A stretch of 64,000 nt of DNA from Isoetes taiwanensis. Lineage: Eukaryota > Streptophyta > Lycopodiopsida > Isoetales > Isoetaceae. The stretch is taken from positions 11,696,876 through 11,760,875 of the forward strand of contig JAJEKV010000044.1 of NCBI GenBank assembly GCA_021234155.1, in the 5' to 3' direction. Numbering within the stretch: the stretch's first letter is position 1; each line of letters opens with the position of its first letter. Shown here in pieces: positions 11,719 to 22,151 of this stretch. Under the pieces are notes generated by a model that saw nothing but the letters and a program-made list of their open reading frames with translations, was not told the origin of the DNA and did no database searches. A program made the position numbers and the translations under genes.

Positions 11719-13876
11719 TTTTTGTGTGATTATACCAAGGCAATTTAAGCATGAAAAACATTAGTGGTTGTTTGAGCAGCTTCCTATTTTCAAAATGCAG
11801 TACATGGGAACTGAAATTGTCATCGGTGGGAGGTTGCTGGTGTTAATGAATATTTTATTATATTTGTCTCCTAACTTAGTTAAAATACAGTTACTTGTTG
11901 TCTCTACAATTTAGAGATGTATTTAAACATTTAGAATTATCAAGATTAATGACATATTTGTATTGAGCAAGATTGTAGGAAAAAATATGTTTGTGTGATA
12001 ATTATAGTTTATGTAGAATTAAACTATTGTGCATTCTAAATAAAGTTATTCAATAGATCATGGATATTTTAGATTATTTGATATTGTGCCTTATAAGTTG
12101 GCATCATGTATGTTGCGAGTGTCTGTCGTTGTAAACATAAGTTGTTCACCATTTGTTTGATCGTTGATGTAATTGTTTACTTGATTTGTGATGGCATTAT
12201 TGGAACAAAGTATTGTTGTGTAGGTGTAAAGTTTTCAACATTGAAAGTTCCACTTTTAATCCTACTGCGAGCATATGGTTGACGTGAAATTTGGAATTCG
12301 TAACATATGTTGGAATTGTGTTGCATTGGAATGTGTGCTATATTATAGTTCAGGGGTATTCTTCATGCGTTCAACTTAAGATTGTTCATGGAATATTAAT
12401 TACAAATGCCATTATATGGTCATATGAATGGGAGTGCGCATGGTAGTATGCATTCTTAACACATCAACATAAAAGAGAAAATGTACCTCATATTTACATT
12501 CGTTTTATATCAATCAACTTTATAAGCATGCTATAATGATGACTGCTGCTAACATGGAACATTATGAACCCCATCTATTGATAACTTGATGTCTACCTCG
12601 ACCAGTTCGCTTAGGATTTCGAAATGATGCAAAATTGCTTAGGCTGTTCTATATAACCCTTTTCCTCCTACATAAAAACGAAAATGTCTTCCTGGCAAAC
12701 CATGTCCTCCATCAGTTTGCAGATTTATTTTTACTTGTGTCTTATTATAAAGAAAACAAAAGGGGATTCTGAAATGATGCAAAATTGGTTATCCTTATCG
12801 ATATAGCCCTTTTCTCTACTAAGTGTGAGGCCAAAAGGAAAATGTGAGCTTCTAATATGCATATTCAGGTCTGTGTATTAAGGAAACAACTGACCTCTTA
12901 TCGCTACATTTAAATGTTAGCATGATCTATGTTTCTATACATGTGTCAGTGGCAGCATGTGTATTAAAATTATATCAATTCTTCTTGAATAATTGCAAAG
13001 GCTGGTAAAATATACAGTATTTTGAGTAACTCAAAGGCACTATGATAGAGGGTCATATCAGAAAGCTGAGTAGGCAGAAATCTTATAATGGTAAACATAG
13101 TCCGGTAGCAGCTATGGTGGTGCAGGATGTCATGCAATCTTCTTCTTATAGTGGCGTTTGGGGCTCCCTTGAAAAAGCTTCAGAAAAACTTACCAATGCT
13201 AAAGATTTGCCTTAAATTCTTAGAGAGCTTATTGTAGAAAAGGTGTTCTTGCATTTCAAAAAATGCATATCAGTTTAAACATGCATTCTAATCTTTGCAA
13301 GGAAAATAGTACACAAATTTTGGTACCTACATGGAAACTTCTAACAGCTTGCTTCCAATTCATCCTCTCTTAGAAGACCCTGTATTCACGTTTTTTTAAC
13401 TGCATGATACATTCCATCATTTGGTCACTCAAAACCTAGCATTCGAAATCAGAACATGTCAGCGTGCATCCATAAATTAGGCATGCCATGAAAGAATACA
13501 GAAAAAGTAGATACTTTAAAAATCATATTTGGTCGTTCTTCCAGACTCAGTATCACAGAGGAAGACAATTTACCAGCACTAAATCATAGGCTATAATATA
13601 AATGCAGAACTACCAAATCTTGGACAGACAATGGATCTTATTTAAGAGAGCTAGATATGCAATATATCCAATAAAGCTCAGGTGGCAGATAGTCTGGAAT
13701 TATTTTTAGAATGGAGATGGCATCATAAAATGAAAAAATACACAGACTGTTAATGGATAAATGATGCAAGCTCAACATACTACAGCCAACCAAGCAATAG
13801 ACATGAATTGGGATTTAAATCTAGAGCCAAATCCCAGGAGCTTATTAAATTACAATGACGGAAAAAGTACAAATTC
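11719..13876. other. AT-rich stretch, possibly Helitron body; no gene
   Basis: No coding region is supported. If the Helitron end at 11692 is genuine, part of this stretch is the element's body. Diverged direct copies of about 50 bp (AAATGATGCAAAATTG and then ATA..CCCTTTTC) occur at about 12616-12663 and 12766-12820. Confidence 0.45.
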
Positions 13877-14632
13877 CTCATCCGTCAATGTCTCTGCTTG
13901 TTATACTAAGGATAGATTAGGAAAATAATGTGCAGGCGAGTTTGAACAACAAAAAGAACAATGATAATCTTCGCTTCTAAACCTAAAGAAAATAAAAATT
14001 GAGGAGAGCCATGTACCTAGCTTCAGACGTTGCTGTTGCTGGATTCAAATGCTGCTAACGCTTCCTGAGCCAGATTCTGTTTTCGGATCCTCTGCCATTT
14101 TCTCATCCGTCAATGTCTCCGCTTGTTATACTAAGGATAGATTAGGAAAATAATGTGCAGGCCGGTTTGAACAACAAAAAGAACAATGATAATTTGCTCT
14201 CTGCTCTCCTCTAAGCTCCCTTTAGAGATTCGTTCCTAAACCTAAAGAAAAGAAAATTTGACGGGAGCCATGTACCTAGCTTCAGACGTTGCTGTTGCCG
14301 GATTCAAATGCTGCTGGCGCTTCCTGAGCCAGATTCTGTTGCCGGATCCTCTGCTATTTCCTCATCCGCTTGTTATACTAAGGATAGATTAGGCAAATAA
14401 TGTGCAGGCCGGGTTGAACAACAAAAAGAACAATGATAGTCTGCTCTCCGCTCTCCTCTAAGCTCCCTCTAGAGATTCGCTCCTAAACCTAAAGAAAATA
14501 AAATTTAAGGAGAGCCATGTACCTAGCTTCAGACGTTGCTGGCCCTTCATGAGACCGATTTACTTCCGGAATTCAAATGCTGCCGGTGCTTCTTGAGGCA
14601 GATTCTGTTGCCGGATCTCTGCCATTTCAAAA
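13877..14632. repeat. Tandem array, about 3.3 units of 225-260 bp
   Basis: Units begin CTCATCCG at 13877, 14102 and 14361. Each contains CTTGTTATACTAAGGATAG, AACAACAAAAAGAACAATGA, GCCATGTACCTAGCTTCAGA and, near the end, GATTCAAATGCTGC and CAGATTCTGTT. A final partial copy reaches about 14632. Later units carry a TGCTCTCCGCTCTCCTCTAA insert that is absent from unit 1. On the minus strand each unit has an ATGGCAGAG-type start followed by a GTACATGG donor-like site, so the array looks like repeated copies of a first exon plus leader. Confidence 0.85.
14560..14625 (-). CDS. Short open frame at head of repeated first-exon-like units
   Basis: On the minus strand ATG at 14625 opens a 21-codon frame (MAEIRQQNLPQEAPAAFEFR..) ending at 14560. 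The tandem units downstream carry the same DNA with a one-base difference after GAG that shifts the frame (MAEDP..ESGSGS..). Either this is an upstream or first-exon ORF of a gene whose 5' end was tandemly duplicated, or it is non-coding. I do not recognise the peptide. Confidence 0.2.
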   Translation of the reverse strand: MAEIRQQNLPQEAPAAFEFRK

Positions 14633-14974
14633 GCTATCAAAACTGCCCAAAAATTTAGAAAATCATTGCACGGTGCAGACCGAATCCTCTCAGACAAATA
14701 ATAATAATAATGAGCAACAAAAATGCTTGCTCCAAAATGCTTGCTCCACAGAACTTTTTGCAGACTCGAAACCGTGAAGAGCGCAAAACGAAATCCCGTT
14801 AATCCCAAACCAAACCATGCCACGTTAAAATCTTGAAACGACACCTCCTTTCTCTTTTGTGACGTGGCCAAATCTGAATTGTCCATAACAAACGAACAAA
14901 TCTGGGCCGTCCGGAGGGGTGCAGGGACATTGGCGCGATCTCGGCCGTCGATCGGGCGCACAGACCGACGCCAC

Positions 14975-14990
14975 GGTTTTATAATATAGG
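14975..14990 (-). promoter_or_regulatory. Candidate TATA box (minus strand)
   Basis: On the minus strand the sequence CCTATATTATAAAACC is followed by a GC-richer, leader-like stretch containing CGATCGACGGCCGAGATC. It points towards the 14625 ATG and the first-exon-like array. This is inferred from composition and order. Confidence 0.35.
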
Positions 14991-15000
14991 ACATGCCTGA

Positions 15001-16565
15001 AGAGGGTATGCACTTAGCCAATTCATATGCAAGACATCATTTAATACAATAGTTATTTATGCTCTGTTCTATACTGATTATGGTACTTCCATTGCTAGCA
15101 TTTGCACCAATTGAGGATGACATGTTGCATATGATGGTTGAACCGAAATTTATACTTTCATGTAAACTAAACAATCATGAATTTATCATGCAGGTAGCAA
15201 GAAGGATACGAAGGGTACATTTAGTTTCTGCATAAGGTAATTTGTTCTTTAGTTTGAGTAGAGTACTTTGCATCTTGAATTTATCTTTAAACAACGTGTA
15301 GAAGTCATTTCTTTCTTACTTCATCTACAAGGCAAGTTGTTTTGCGTTCCACCTTATAGATCCATTGTATTTTGAATTTTATGTTAAGTATTGTTCACAG
15401 AGATAGTCCATTGTCCATTGCTAATCAACCATGCAGATGCAATTTCTACGTACCATAGCAGTCGTGGCCTCCATGCCATGACGCATGCTTCTGGATTGAC
15501 AGTGCAGTGGATGGAAGCTTCAAACCAAGCAAAAAGTCTAAATCTAATCAAAACCATCGAGGTTATTAGAAAAGGCTTTCTCAAATTTAGGAACATCGAA
15601 AATGTTTTCCCACTGCCAAAACCCTTCAAACCTTAAGAAAACTATCTTAGAAAAAATCCAAAAAGGTTTTTTACTTGCCAGGAGAACCAAATTCAAACAA
15701 TAAATGGTCTGGACTTAGACGCTCCTAGAATTAGGATCTTGCCATTGATCTCTTCCACTATTGAGGGGAAAGTTCCCAGCATTTCTCTCTATGCAAAGGA
15801 CAAAATCTATCATCCAAACATTTTGTAATTCAAGTAGGGTCAAAAATAAATTCCTAAAATGTTAAAAACAAATTTTCTTCATGAGCCAAATCGGCTATAT
15901 TGGTGATAATCTCGACCATTCAAATTGGCTATATTAGAGGTAAACTCAGCCAGTTTTGGCATTAAATGGTTGCGTTGCCAACTATTAAAGTGCATTGATT
16001 TTGAGTCGGCCAGAGCCCATACAATCCATGCCTTTGGCCATTTTTGTGTATAGATGGAAAAATTTGAAGCCTTACCATATAATTAATCTAGTCGGCTTAT
16101 GCCAAGAATTAATTTTGGCCACAACTCCACCAAGGAAGCAAAATCCTTGCCTTGGATTTGAAACCAAAACATAAATTCTGGCATTATTTCCTTTTCTCTA
16201 ATTCTCAAACGCAATGACTTATCAAATTCACAAAATAATCAAATTTTGTTTCCCAAGAGGAACTCGTCACTTTTAAATTTCGAAGCGATAAAATCGATAG
16301 CACTATCAAGCTTAAATTGGGTATTTCCATAATTTTTTAGGCTTGTGGGATGAATCTGAGTTCATTTTCCTACTTTATCAGTCTCTTCAAGAGGCTAGGA
16401 AGGTCATATGACTTTAGACAGACTGTCTCCCCCAATCTCCCCAATAAAATGAGCTTGGTTCTTCCATGCAACACTTGACCCGAATTTAGTAGGTTTTTCA
16501 AGTAACAAACTTAATTCATTCTACAATCTACCCTTATTATTTCTCTAGATATGAAGCTCACAAAT
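15001..16565. other. Intergenic, no gene seen
   Basis: There are no supported genes. The 81-codon frames on both strands at 15384-15636 overlap each other and show no motif. AT-rich sequence with short local duplications (for example AATCGGCTATATT..AAATTGGCTATATTAG near 15887-15935). Confidence 0.5.
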
Positions 16566-16569
16566 GTGG

Positions 16570-17815
16570 CTGAGTGCTGGACAATGCTGCAGAGGTGGCT
16601 TTCATCTTCAATAGCTCCTATTGGCAACATAGATACAGTCTATCCTTCCGTGCCTCCCGAGGCCATCTGCCTGTCTCAATTCACAAGCGATGTTGCACCT
16701 GTGCGAATGGAAGCTATCAATTTGTGCTTTTTCAGTGGCAAATGTGTACGGAGGTAGCGCTGTGGACCACGCGCAAGTGTGGGGTTGATCTGGGCCTTAT
16801 AATATGATGTCTTAACATGTTCAAGGGCACCAGTATCCCAAAGCTTGCTGAGGAAGCAATCATCTACGATTGCCACAGCTGATGGTAGTCCTCTTCAGTT
16901 TCAACCTGGATGCACCTATGCTCTTGTACATCCCATCTGGAGAACCAGTGTGCTCGCCTCTCCGTCCAACACATCTTGAGGCACTACGGGCCCATGGCCA
17001 CAGTATAAACCAGGTTGGGGAGACGTTCATTGCCCACATATATCTGCCACCTTCTGGAAGTTAATAATATGGCGATCAAGTGCGGCCCATTGAAGAGACA
17101 AGAAATCATGCAGAAGGATCTGATATGGAATTGTGAATTTCACCCCGAGCGCCCATGCCAAAAAGGCTTTCTGTAACTGCTCCAATTCATTCCATGTGAC
17201 TGGGAATATGACCAGACCCCAGAATTTGACCCCATGTAAAAGAATAGGTTCCACCAGAACCTTGAACAAGTGGGACAGATGGGGCCAGTCATAGAGCTCT
17301 ACTTTGTAATTGTTATTCTACATCGCTTAAAGTGCCCTCCAGCCCACGATCACCCATAATCGAATGGAAGTGTCCCAATATATGGTAGTGGGAAACTCTA
17401 TGCCCAGGTACTTGTAGTGTGCGCCACCTCCACATTCTGCCCTTGATAAGTGAAGGAGTGAAGCCTTGGCTGGTGCGAAGATGGACAAGCAAGACCTTAG
17501 TCTTGGTCAAATGACCCTCACTCCAGTGGCTCGGCAGAAACTATCCAGGGCATGTAGGTATTGTTGCATATCATCCTGGGTGTGGGCTAGGAGGTCCACA
17601 TCATCTGCATATATGAGCTGCCTAATGATCTGGTGCATAAGTCGAACTCCATCACTCCCGTGGTCGGCAAGCCACCCCTCTAATTCGTCAATGTAGAGGC
17701 CAAACAATGTTGGGGAGAGCGGGCATCCCTGGCGAATACCAATACTATTATTCACAGGTTGTCCTGTCAGTTTCAGAGGGGGGTAGATTTCAATCTTTGC
17801 CGTTATAGCTTCATT
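16570..17815 (-). mobile_element. LINE fragment with degenerate reverse transcriptase
   Basis: On the minus strand the frame 17815-17507 carries RT core motifs: GIRQGCPLSPTLFGLYID (the finger/palm block) and LIYADDVDLLA with the catalytic YADD. After a frameshift the next segment (about 17510-17313) gives KTKVLLVHLR, and another shift leads to 17269-17027 with LVEPILLHGVKFWG and NELEQLQKAFLAWALG, typical of the post-RT region. The zinc-binding C-terminus follows at 16760-16570 and matches the 9.7-kb copy at DNA level. At least two frameshifts make it a pseudogene. Both ends are missing: the 5' part before the finger block, and the 3' UTR and tail. It belongs to the same family as the 9.2-kb and 11.6-kb fragments. 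Confidence 0.88.
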
Positions 17816-17934
17816 TCATTTTTTGAAGAGCCAATTAGCTTGCTTCTTCTTCCGGTAAGCTTTGAGGCATTGTAGAGTGCAAAGGAATTCAAAATTGCTG
17901 GATACAATTTTTTTCTTATTCCACCTTTTAGAAA

Positions 17935-18395
17935 GCGATGGTTTTAAGTACGCCCCATTTGGGTTGGCCTCCCATGGAAACCCTTCCAAATTTCCATGGA
18001 AACCCTTCCTATTTTCCATGGAAACCCTTCCAGCTTTCATTAAAACCAGGAAGGGTTTCCATGGAAACCCTTCCTGGAAACCCTTCCGAATTTCCATGTT
18101 TGGAAAATAGGAAGGGTTTCCATGGAAAATAGGAAGGGTTTCCATGGAAAACCGGAAGGGTTTCCTATTTTGAAAACTGGAAGGGTTTCCATGGAAAATG
18201 GGAAGGGTTTCCACCCTTTTTTTTAATATTTTTAATTTTGACACGTGACGGCCTTTATGGACCACGCCTTTCAAGATGGATGCCGCCCATTAATGGGGCA
18301 CGCTCATAAATATGCACGCCACCCAAGAATTCAAAATGTAATTCAAATGGAAACCCTTCCTATTTTCCATAGGAAGGGTTTCCACAAATGGGGGA
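17935..18395. repeat. Foldback element A built on GGAAACCCTTCC
   Basis: Starts GCGATGGTTTTAAGTACGCC, as does copy B at 39434. Eleven copies of the 12-mer GGAAACCCTTCC or its complement lie in about 17975-18215. The first half is mainly the GGAAACCC form and the second half mainly GGAAGGGTTTCC, often separated by CATGG or AAAATAGG. A CACGTGACGGCCTTTATGG segment follows (about 18241), shared with copy B, and then one more inverted pair (about 18349-18382) near the right end. The whole can fold on itself. Frames through it are by-products of the repeats. Confidence 0.85.
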
Positions 18396-20190
18396 AAATA
18401 GGGAAACAAATCATTTTCAGAGCTCATGTCGAAGGTGGTCTAGACTCATGGAAAAGTGATTGCATGTAGTTATCGCATGTAGAATCCTTGAACCAATTCT
18501 GTAAATAGTGACTCTCATCTTTTGATCTTGAAGGTCAGCATCTGAAGCTCCAAGTAGCATATTAAAATTTGGATTGCTAAGATGGCAATTTGATATGGTA
18601 ACATCTGTTCAACCTTGCAATACTGATACCAGTCCAAGTTTTGGATTGAAGGAGGTTACGTGATCCACCCAAACCTTATTAGAACCCGCAAAGATATGTA
18701 TGATGTCACTTTAAAATCTATAAGTTGTCATCAACTAGGAGATCTAAAAGACGAATGCCATAGCCATCAAAATTACCCAACATTTACAACTACCAGAGCT
18801 ACAGAGCTACCTTGTCTGCATATTCTTTTACACACATCTAGCATGCTTGCTCTGCTCAAGCAATGTGCACAAACATACCAAGCAGGACATGTTGAGCTAT
18901 ACAAATTTCTAGTTTTCTTTTAAAAATCTTGCGAGGTTTTCTATTTATTATAATCCCATATAGAAATGAGTTTAATGTATTAGGTGTGGATGATAAAAGA
19001 ATCAAGCCATCAATTCAATTCATATTTCATTTTTTCAAGCTATACCTATAAAGCCATATAAACCAAAGGGCAACTCTATGTTCATTAGAACTTTCTTGTA
19101 GTGGACTCTAATAACACATTTTAAGCTCAGAGGAGATGCTCCAAGATCAAAGTAGCGATATGAAGCAAGAGTCAAAACCCTTCTAACTTGTTAAACGCAT
19201 TGGCCATTAAAAATTGCTATGGCACTGAAAATTTAACCTTTGCACGCCTAGCAAGCGAGGATAAGATTGTTTCCCGTTCTGAGGATAAGATTGTTTCCCG
19301 TTCTTCAGCAAACAATTCATATGACTCTTCACCACCCTAATTGAGAACTTGATTGTCACGTTATACAACATCAGTTATTTGTCACAAGACTCGTAAGTAT
19401 CTGTCCAGATATATTGGAGCAAAGATTGACGGGAAGATTATTAGAGAACCAAATAAGATTTGACGGGAAGCCATAGGTAGCTAATGTTTGGTTGCATGGT
19501 GCTCCAAATTGTTCACATCAACATATTCATATTTTCTGTAAAGAATCAAAAGAACTTAATACTAGGAAAGCATTGCTGAGCTAAATATCTCGGTAGTGTT
19601 GCTGGCAAGAGTGTTTTAGTATCTAAAATGCTGGTCATAATAAATTACAGAATGAGATATTTATGCTTGATTACTGTAAAATTGCTGAAAGGGAAGATCC
19701 AGCAAGTTAGAGCACCAACTTACCCGTTAACTAAATCGCTATTGAAAGAGGGCTGCAACAAGAAAAAGAAGAGATAGTCAGAAATACTCAGGTTTGCCTT
19801 GACAACTGTGAGTTTAAAGAAAACTAGGGGAAGTTTTATAAACGCAATATTTCTGATATTCAGTGCCTGATTTCACAGATTTTTAACGAGCACCACAAGC
19901 AAGCAAGTGGCAAGATCAATAAACATGATTGCTTTGCAATTAGAAGATACAAGCACATCTAACTAATTTCTCTAAATGATTAGCATGATCATACTCAAAA
20001 TTTAGCTCTTTAGCCACACTGATACATCTTTGGTTAAGATATGTCTACCCCCCGTTGAAATTTCCAGTTCTTCTAGAGTTCCAATAGCAAACAAAGATAT
20101 GCATGTATAACAGTTCCAGGGAACGCCACAGCAGATACATGCTTAATAATATTTAAACATCAAGTTAAATGCTTTACCTGAACCACATCT
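18396..20190. other. Intergenic, no gene seen
   Basis: There is no supported gene. A 22-bp direct duplication (GAGGATAAGATTGTTTCCCG) sits at about 19257-19303. The rest is AT-rich and mostly unique. Confidence 0.5.
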
Positions 20191-20426
20191 GTTAAAAAAT
20201 CGGAGAGCAAAAGTGCATCAAGGGCTCCTTAAAGTCCGGGACAGAAGACGCAGGGCACAATATCTTACGACCTAGCCCTTGTTCAAGCTTCTCAACGAGA
20301 GCATCAGGGCTAAAGACTTCAGGGACTACAGATTTAATTATTTTGTTACATTTAAACAGACCTTGCTGTTGGAAAAATTCAGAATCTTTACCCGAGCAGC
20401 CCAAAATGAAAGAATCATCTTTAGGG
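20177..20426 (-). other. 3' UTR or remnant exon below the TIFY gene
   Basis: Below the TIFY stop, a different minus frame stays open from about 20450 to 20192 (..LNPKDDSFILGCSGKDSEFF.., ..LVEKLEQGLGRKILCPASS..). A third frame then reads GALDALLLSDFLTDVVQ up to a GTAAAG donor-like site at 20177. The composition looks coding, but frames break within 250 bases and I cannot name a family. It could be an alternative terminal exon, a pseudogene remnant or chance. Confidence 0.25.
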
Positions 20427-21286
20427 TTAAGAGGGCTTGCCTGGAAATATTCTACAACTGCTGTTATCCTGGTCGGAGATGTGAAAGCAATTCTCGAGTA
20501 AGAATTTCTGCATCCTCGTACCTAAAACAGAAAATTCCCAATGATGACAGTCCCGTGATGTGATTTTTGAAAGAAATCTACAATAGTTACCTATTTGTGG
20601 AAAGGGCTCTTCTCTCTTGCGCTTGGAGGAAGCATGAGCGAGCACGGCTATGGCGTTTACCTGCGAAGATGGCGACCTCCGTCAAAAACATATTGCATAA
20701 GCAAAAGGATCCAGACGCCTTACCGTTTCCTCAGAAATTTTGTGGTACACATGCACCCGACCTTGGTAGAATATGGTGAGCGGAGCAGTGCGAACTCCGG
20801 CGCTTTCCATTCTTTTCATATACGGTGCAAATAAAAGGATTGCCCTTGCAAAAGTTGGACCTCCAAATTTTGGAATTTCTGCCTTGAGGCAAAGATGGTA
20901 CTGTAGGCATGTTTGATGCCCAAAGAAGACATGGATCATAGCTATAACTCGGGGCAAAATATTGAGTTTGATAAGGAGCATATTGACGAGCAGGATACCT
21001 TTGAATAGAAACTCGAGCTCCGTTGCTCATGGGCGATGTCATTTACACCCAGTCCACTCTTGTACTGATTTTCAACAAGATCTTCTCCAAATGCTGAAGA
21101 AATTCCTGTATCTGAAATCGACGAGAGATTAAAGATTAGAAAATATCATTTCTTGTCTTGAATCAGAGAATCATAGCATTCTTTACCTGGAAATACTTCT
21201 GGATTGCATCCTCTAGAATCGTCAATCGCTAAACAAGCGGGATGCAAACCAAGAACAGGGGTTTTTTTCCCCAAATCGGGCCGCAT
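20427..21286 (-). CDS. TIFY-domain protein, five exons, no Jas motif seen
   Basis: I reconstructed exons 21286-21187, 21111-20999, 20882-20724, 20660-20591 and 20521-20427. All introns (75, 116, 63 and 69 bases) have GT..AG borders and the frame stays open, giving 178 residues. The start is ATG at 21286 (MRPDLGKKTPVLGLHP). Exon 3 encodes APLTIFYQGRVHVYHKISEE, the TIFY motif with its following beta segment. Exon 4 continues as VNAIAVLAHASSKRKREE, matching the helix after the motif in ZIM domains. The TIFY domain is plant-specific. In JAZ, PPD and TIFY8 proteins it mediates dimerisation and NINJA/TOPLESS co-repressor binding in the nucleus. The C-terminus (GTRMQKFLLENCF..) shows neither a Jas degron nor a CCT or GATA domain, so jasmonate-receptor binding is not predicted; a TIFY8-like orphan or a diverged JAZ is possible. 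Splice sites are inferred and unsupported by transcripts. A GGAAACCCTTCC foldback lies about 40 bases upstream of the ATG. Confidence 0.75.
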
Positions 21287-21322
21287 GCATTGAATTCTTT
21301 AAATTTATGAGTGGTGGATGTC

Positions 21323-21455
21323 ACTCTACCCAAAAAAAAAAATCCTAGCGGAAACCCTTCCGGGCTTCAAATATGGAAACCCTTCCGGGTTTGTTGGAAA
21401 TTTGGAAGGGTTTCCAACTTTCTAGGAATTCTAACCTGAATTGGGTGGAGATAGT
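21323..21455. repeat. Foldback element C (small GGAAACCCTTCC type)
   Basis: Two GGAAACCCTTCC cores (about 21350 and 21366) are answered by one GGAAGGGTTTCC (about 21405). The left end, CACTCTACCC then an A-run, and the right end, GGGTGGAGATAG, are imperfect inverted termini. Copy D at 43.6 kb has the same layout. The element lies just upstream of the TIFY start codon at 21286. Confidence 0.75.
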
Positions 21456-21594
21456 TTGAACGTTTAGCAAGTAGCACAACAAATGCCTTTGTAAAATATA
21501 CTTCCTTAACCGGCAGGTCCTCGACAATTTTAGATCCCAGCCGTTAGATGTAGAACGATTATTAGCCATAATGTGTTGATCACGGTTTTGATAA

Positions 21595-21660
21595 ACAAGC
21601 TGCCTGTTTATCATGATAAACAGGCTGCTTGCTGCATGTTTATCATGATAAACAGGCTTC
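21595..21660. repeat. Two perfect palindromes of CCTGTTTATCATGATAAACAGG type
   Basis: 21603-21624 is a perfect 22-bp palindrome. A second, sharing 18 bp (TGTTTATCATGATAAACA), follows at 21637-21654. A half-copy, GATAAACAAGCTG, precedes them. The two palindromes are separated by CTGCTTGCTGCA, so larger alternative hairpins can form. Confidence 0.85.
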
Positions 21661-21854
21661 TTATTCAAGAACAGGGTGCTGGTAAACATATTGATCATCC
21701 AGATGATGCGCTAATGGGCTGGATTTGTGATGGGCTTTCTGCTTTGCCTCTTGGATTTCTGATCTCCGAATCTGTCCAACAAGGGCCTCTTGGATTTTCG
21801 ACTGTTCTCCTAATGGCTTGAACCAGGGGAAAAATTGCCTCGGACCTCCCGGTT

Positions 21855-21966
21855 AAAGGGGATAAACACCCCTGCTCGCCCATTACCTCAGATAAATGGG
21901 GGCTCGCCCCTCCGGGCTCGCCCATTTATCTGAGGTAATGGGCTCTCAGGGGTGTTTATCCCCTTC
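21855..21966. repeat. Long hairpin, 46-bp arms
   Basis: The left arm 21855-21900 (AAAGGGGATAAACACCCCTG.. to ..CAGATAAATGGG) and right arm 21921-21966 are reverse complements apart from a few mismatches near the middle and one at the outer end. The loop is about 20 bases and GC-rich. The outer part of each arm is itself nearly palindromic (GGGG..CCCC). It could be a small foldback element or a hairpin RNA source. Confidence 0.85.
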
Positions 21967-22130
21967 TTCCTTCCTTCTATTGAGAGTTATCAAATAATCA
22001 TTTAATCATTTTACGAGTGGCATAGTTACATTGACGGCTAAGATTACACCTGCAAAATGTATGCCGTTCATTCCAGGTCCAAAAACCCAGAACCCCATTC
22101 GCCGGAGTAAGCACCATAGCCGCAGCACAC

Positions 22131-22140
22131 AAACCCTAAA
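22131..22140 (+). promoter_or_regulatory. Telo-box-like motif (AAACCCTAAA)
   Basis: AAACCCTAA is the plant telo-box, found near the start sites of many growth-related and translation genes. Here it lies 12 bases before the ATG of the 22152 gene, in the leader or proximal promoter. It is a single copy, not telomeric DNA. Confidence 0.4.
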
Positions 22141-22151
22141 ATTTGAGAAGC

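Noticed and set aside
14825-15021. 153-codon minus frame from 15021 through 14560 as a protein
   Set aside because: It begins upstream of the TATA-like site and runs through promoter- or leader-like and simple-repeat (ATT)n sequence. No family resemblance.
17816-18274. 152-codon minus frame and overlapping plus frames across the GGAAACCCTTCC array (repeated MLPIFHGNPS-like peptides)
   Set aside because: The peptide repeats are a by-product of the reiterated 12-mer. They are open on both strands and not conserved between elements.
17935-18395. CRISPR-like array
   Set aside because: Core repeats are 12 bp, occur in both orientations, have non-unique spacers and sit in a plant nuclear context.
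22143-22151. Upstream in-frame TTG as start of paralogue 1
   Set aside because: A plant gene would use ATG at 22152, which aligns exactly with the start of paralogue 2.
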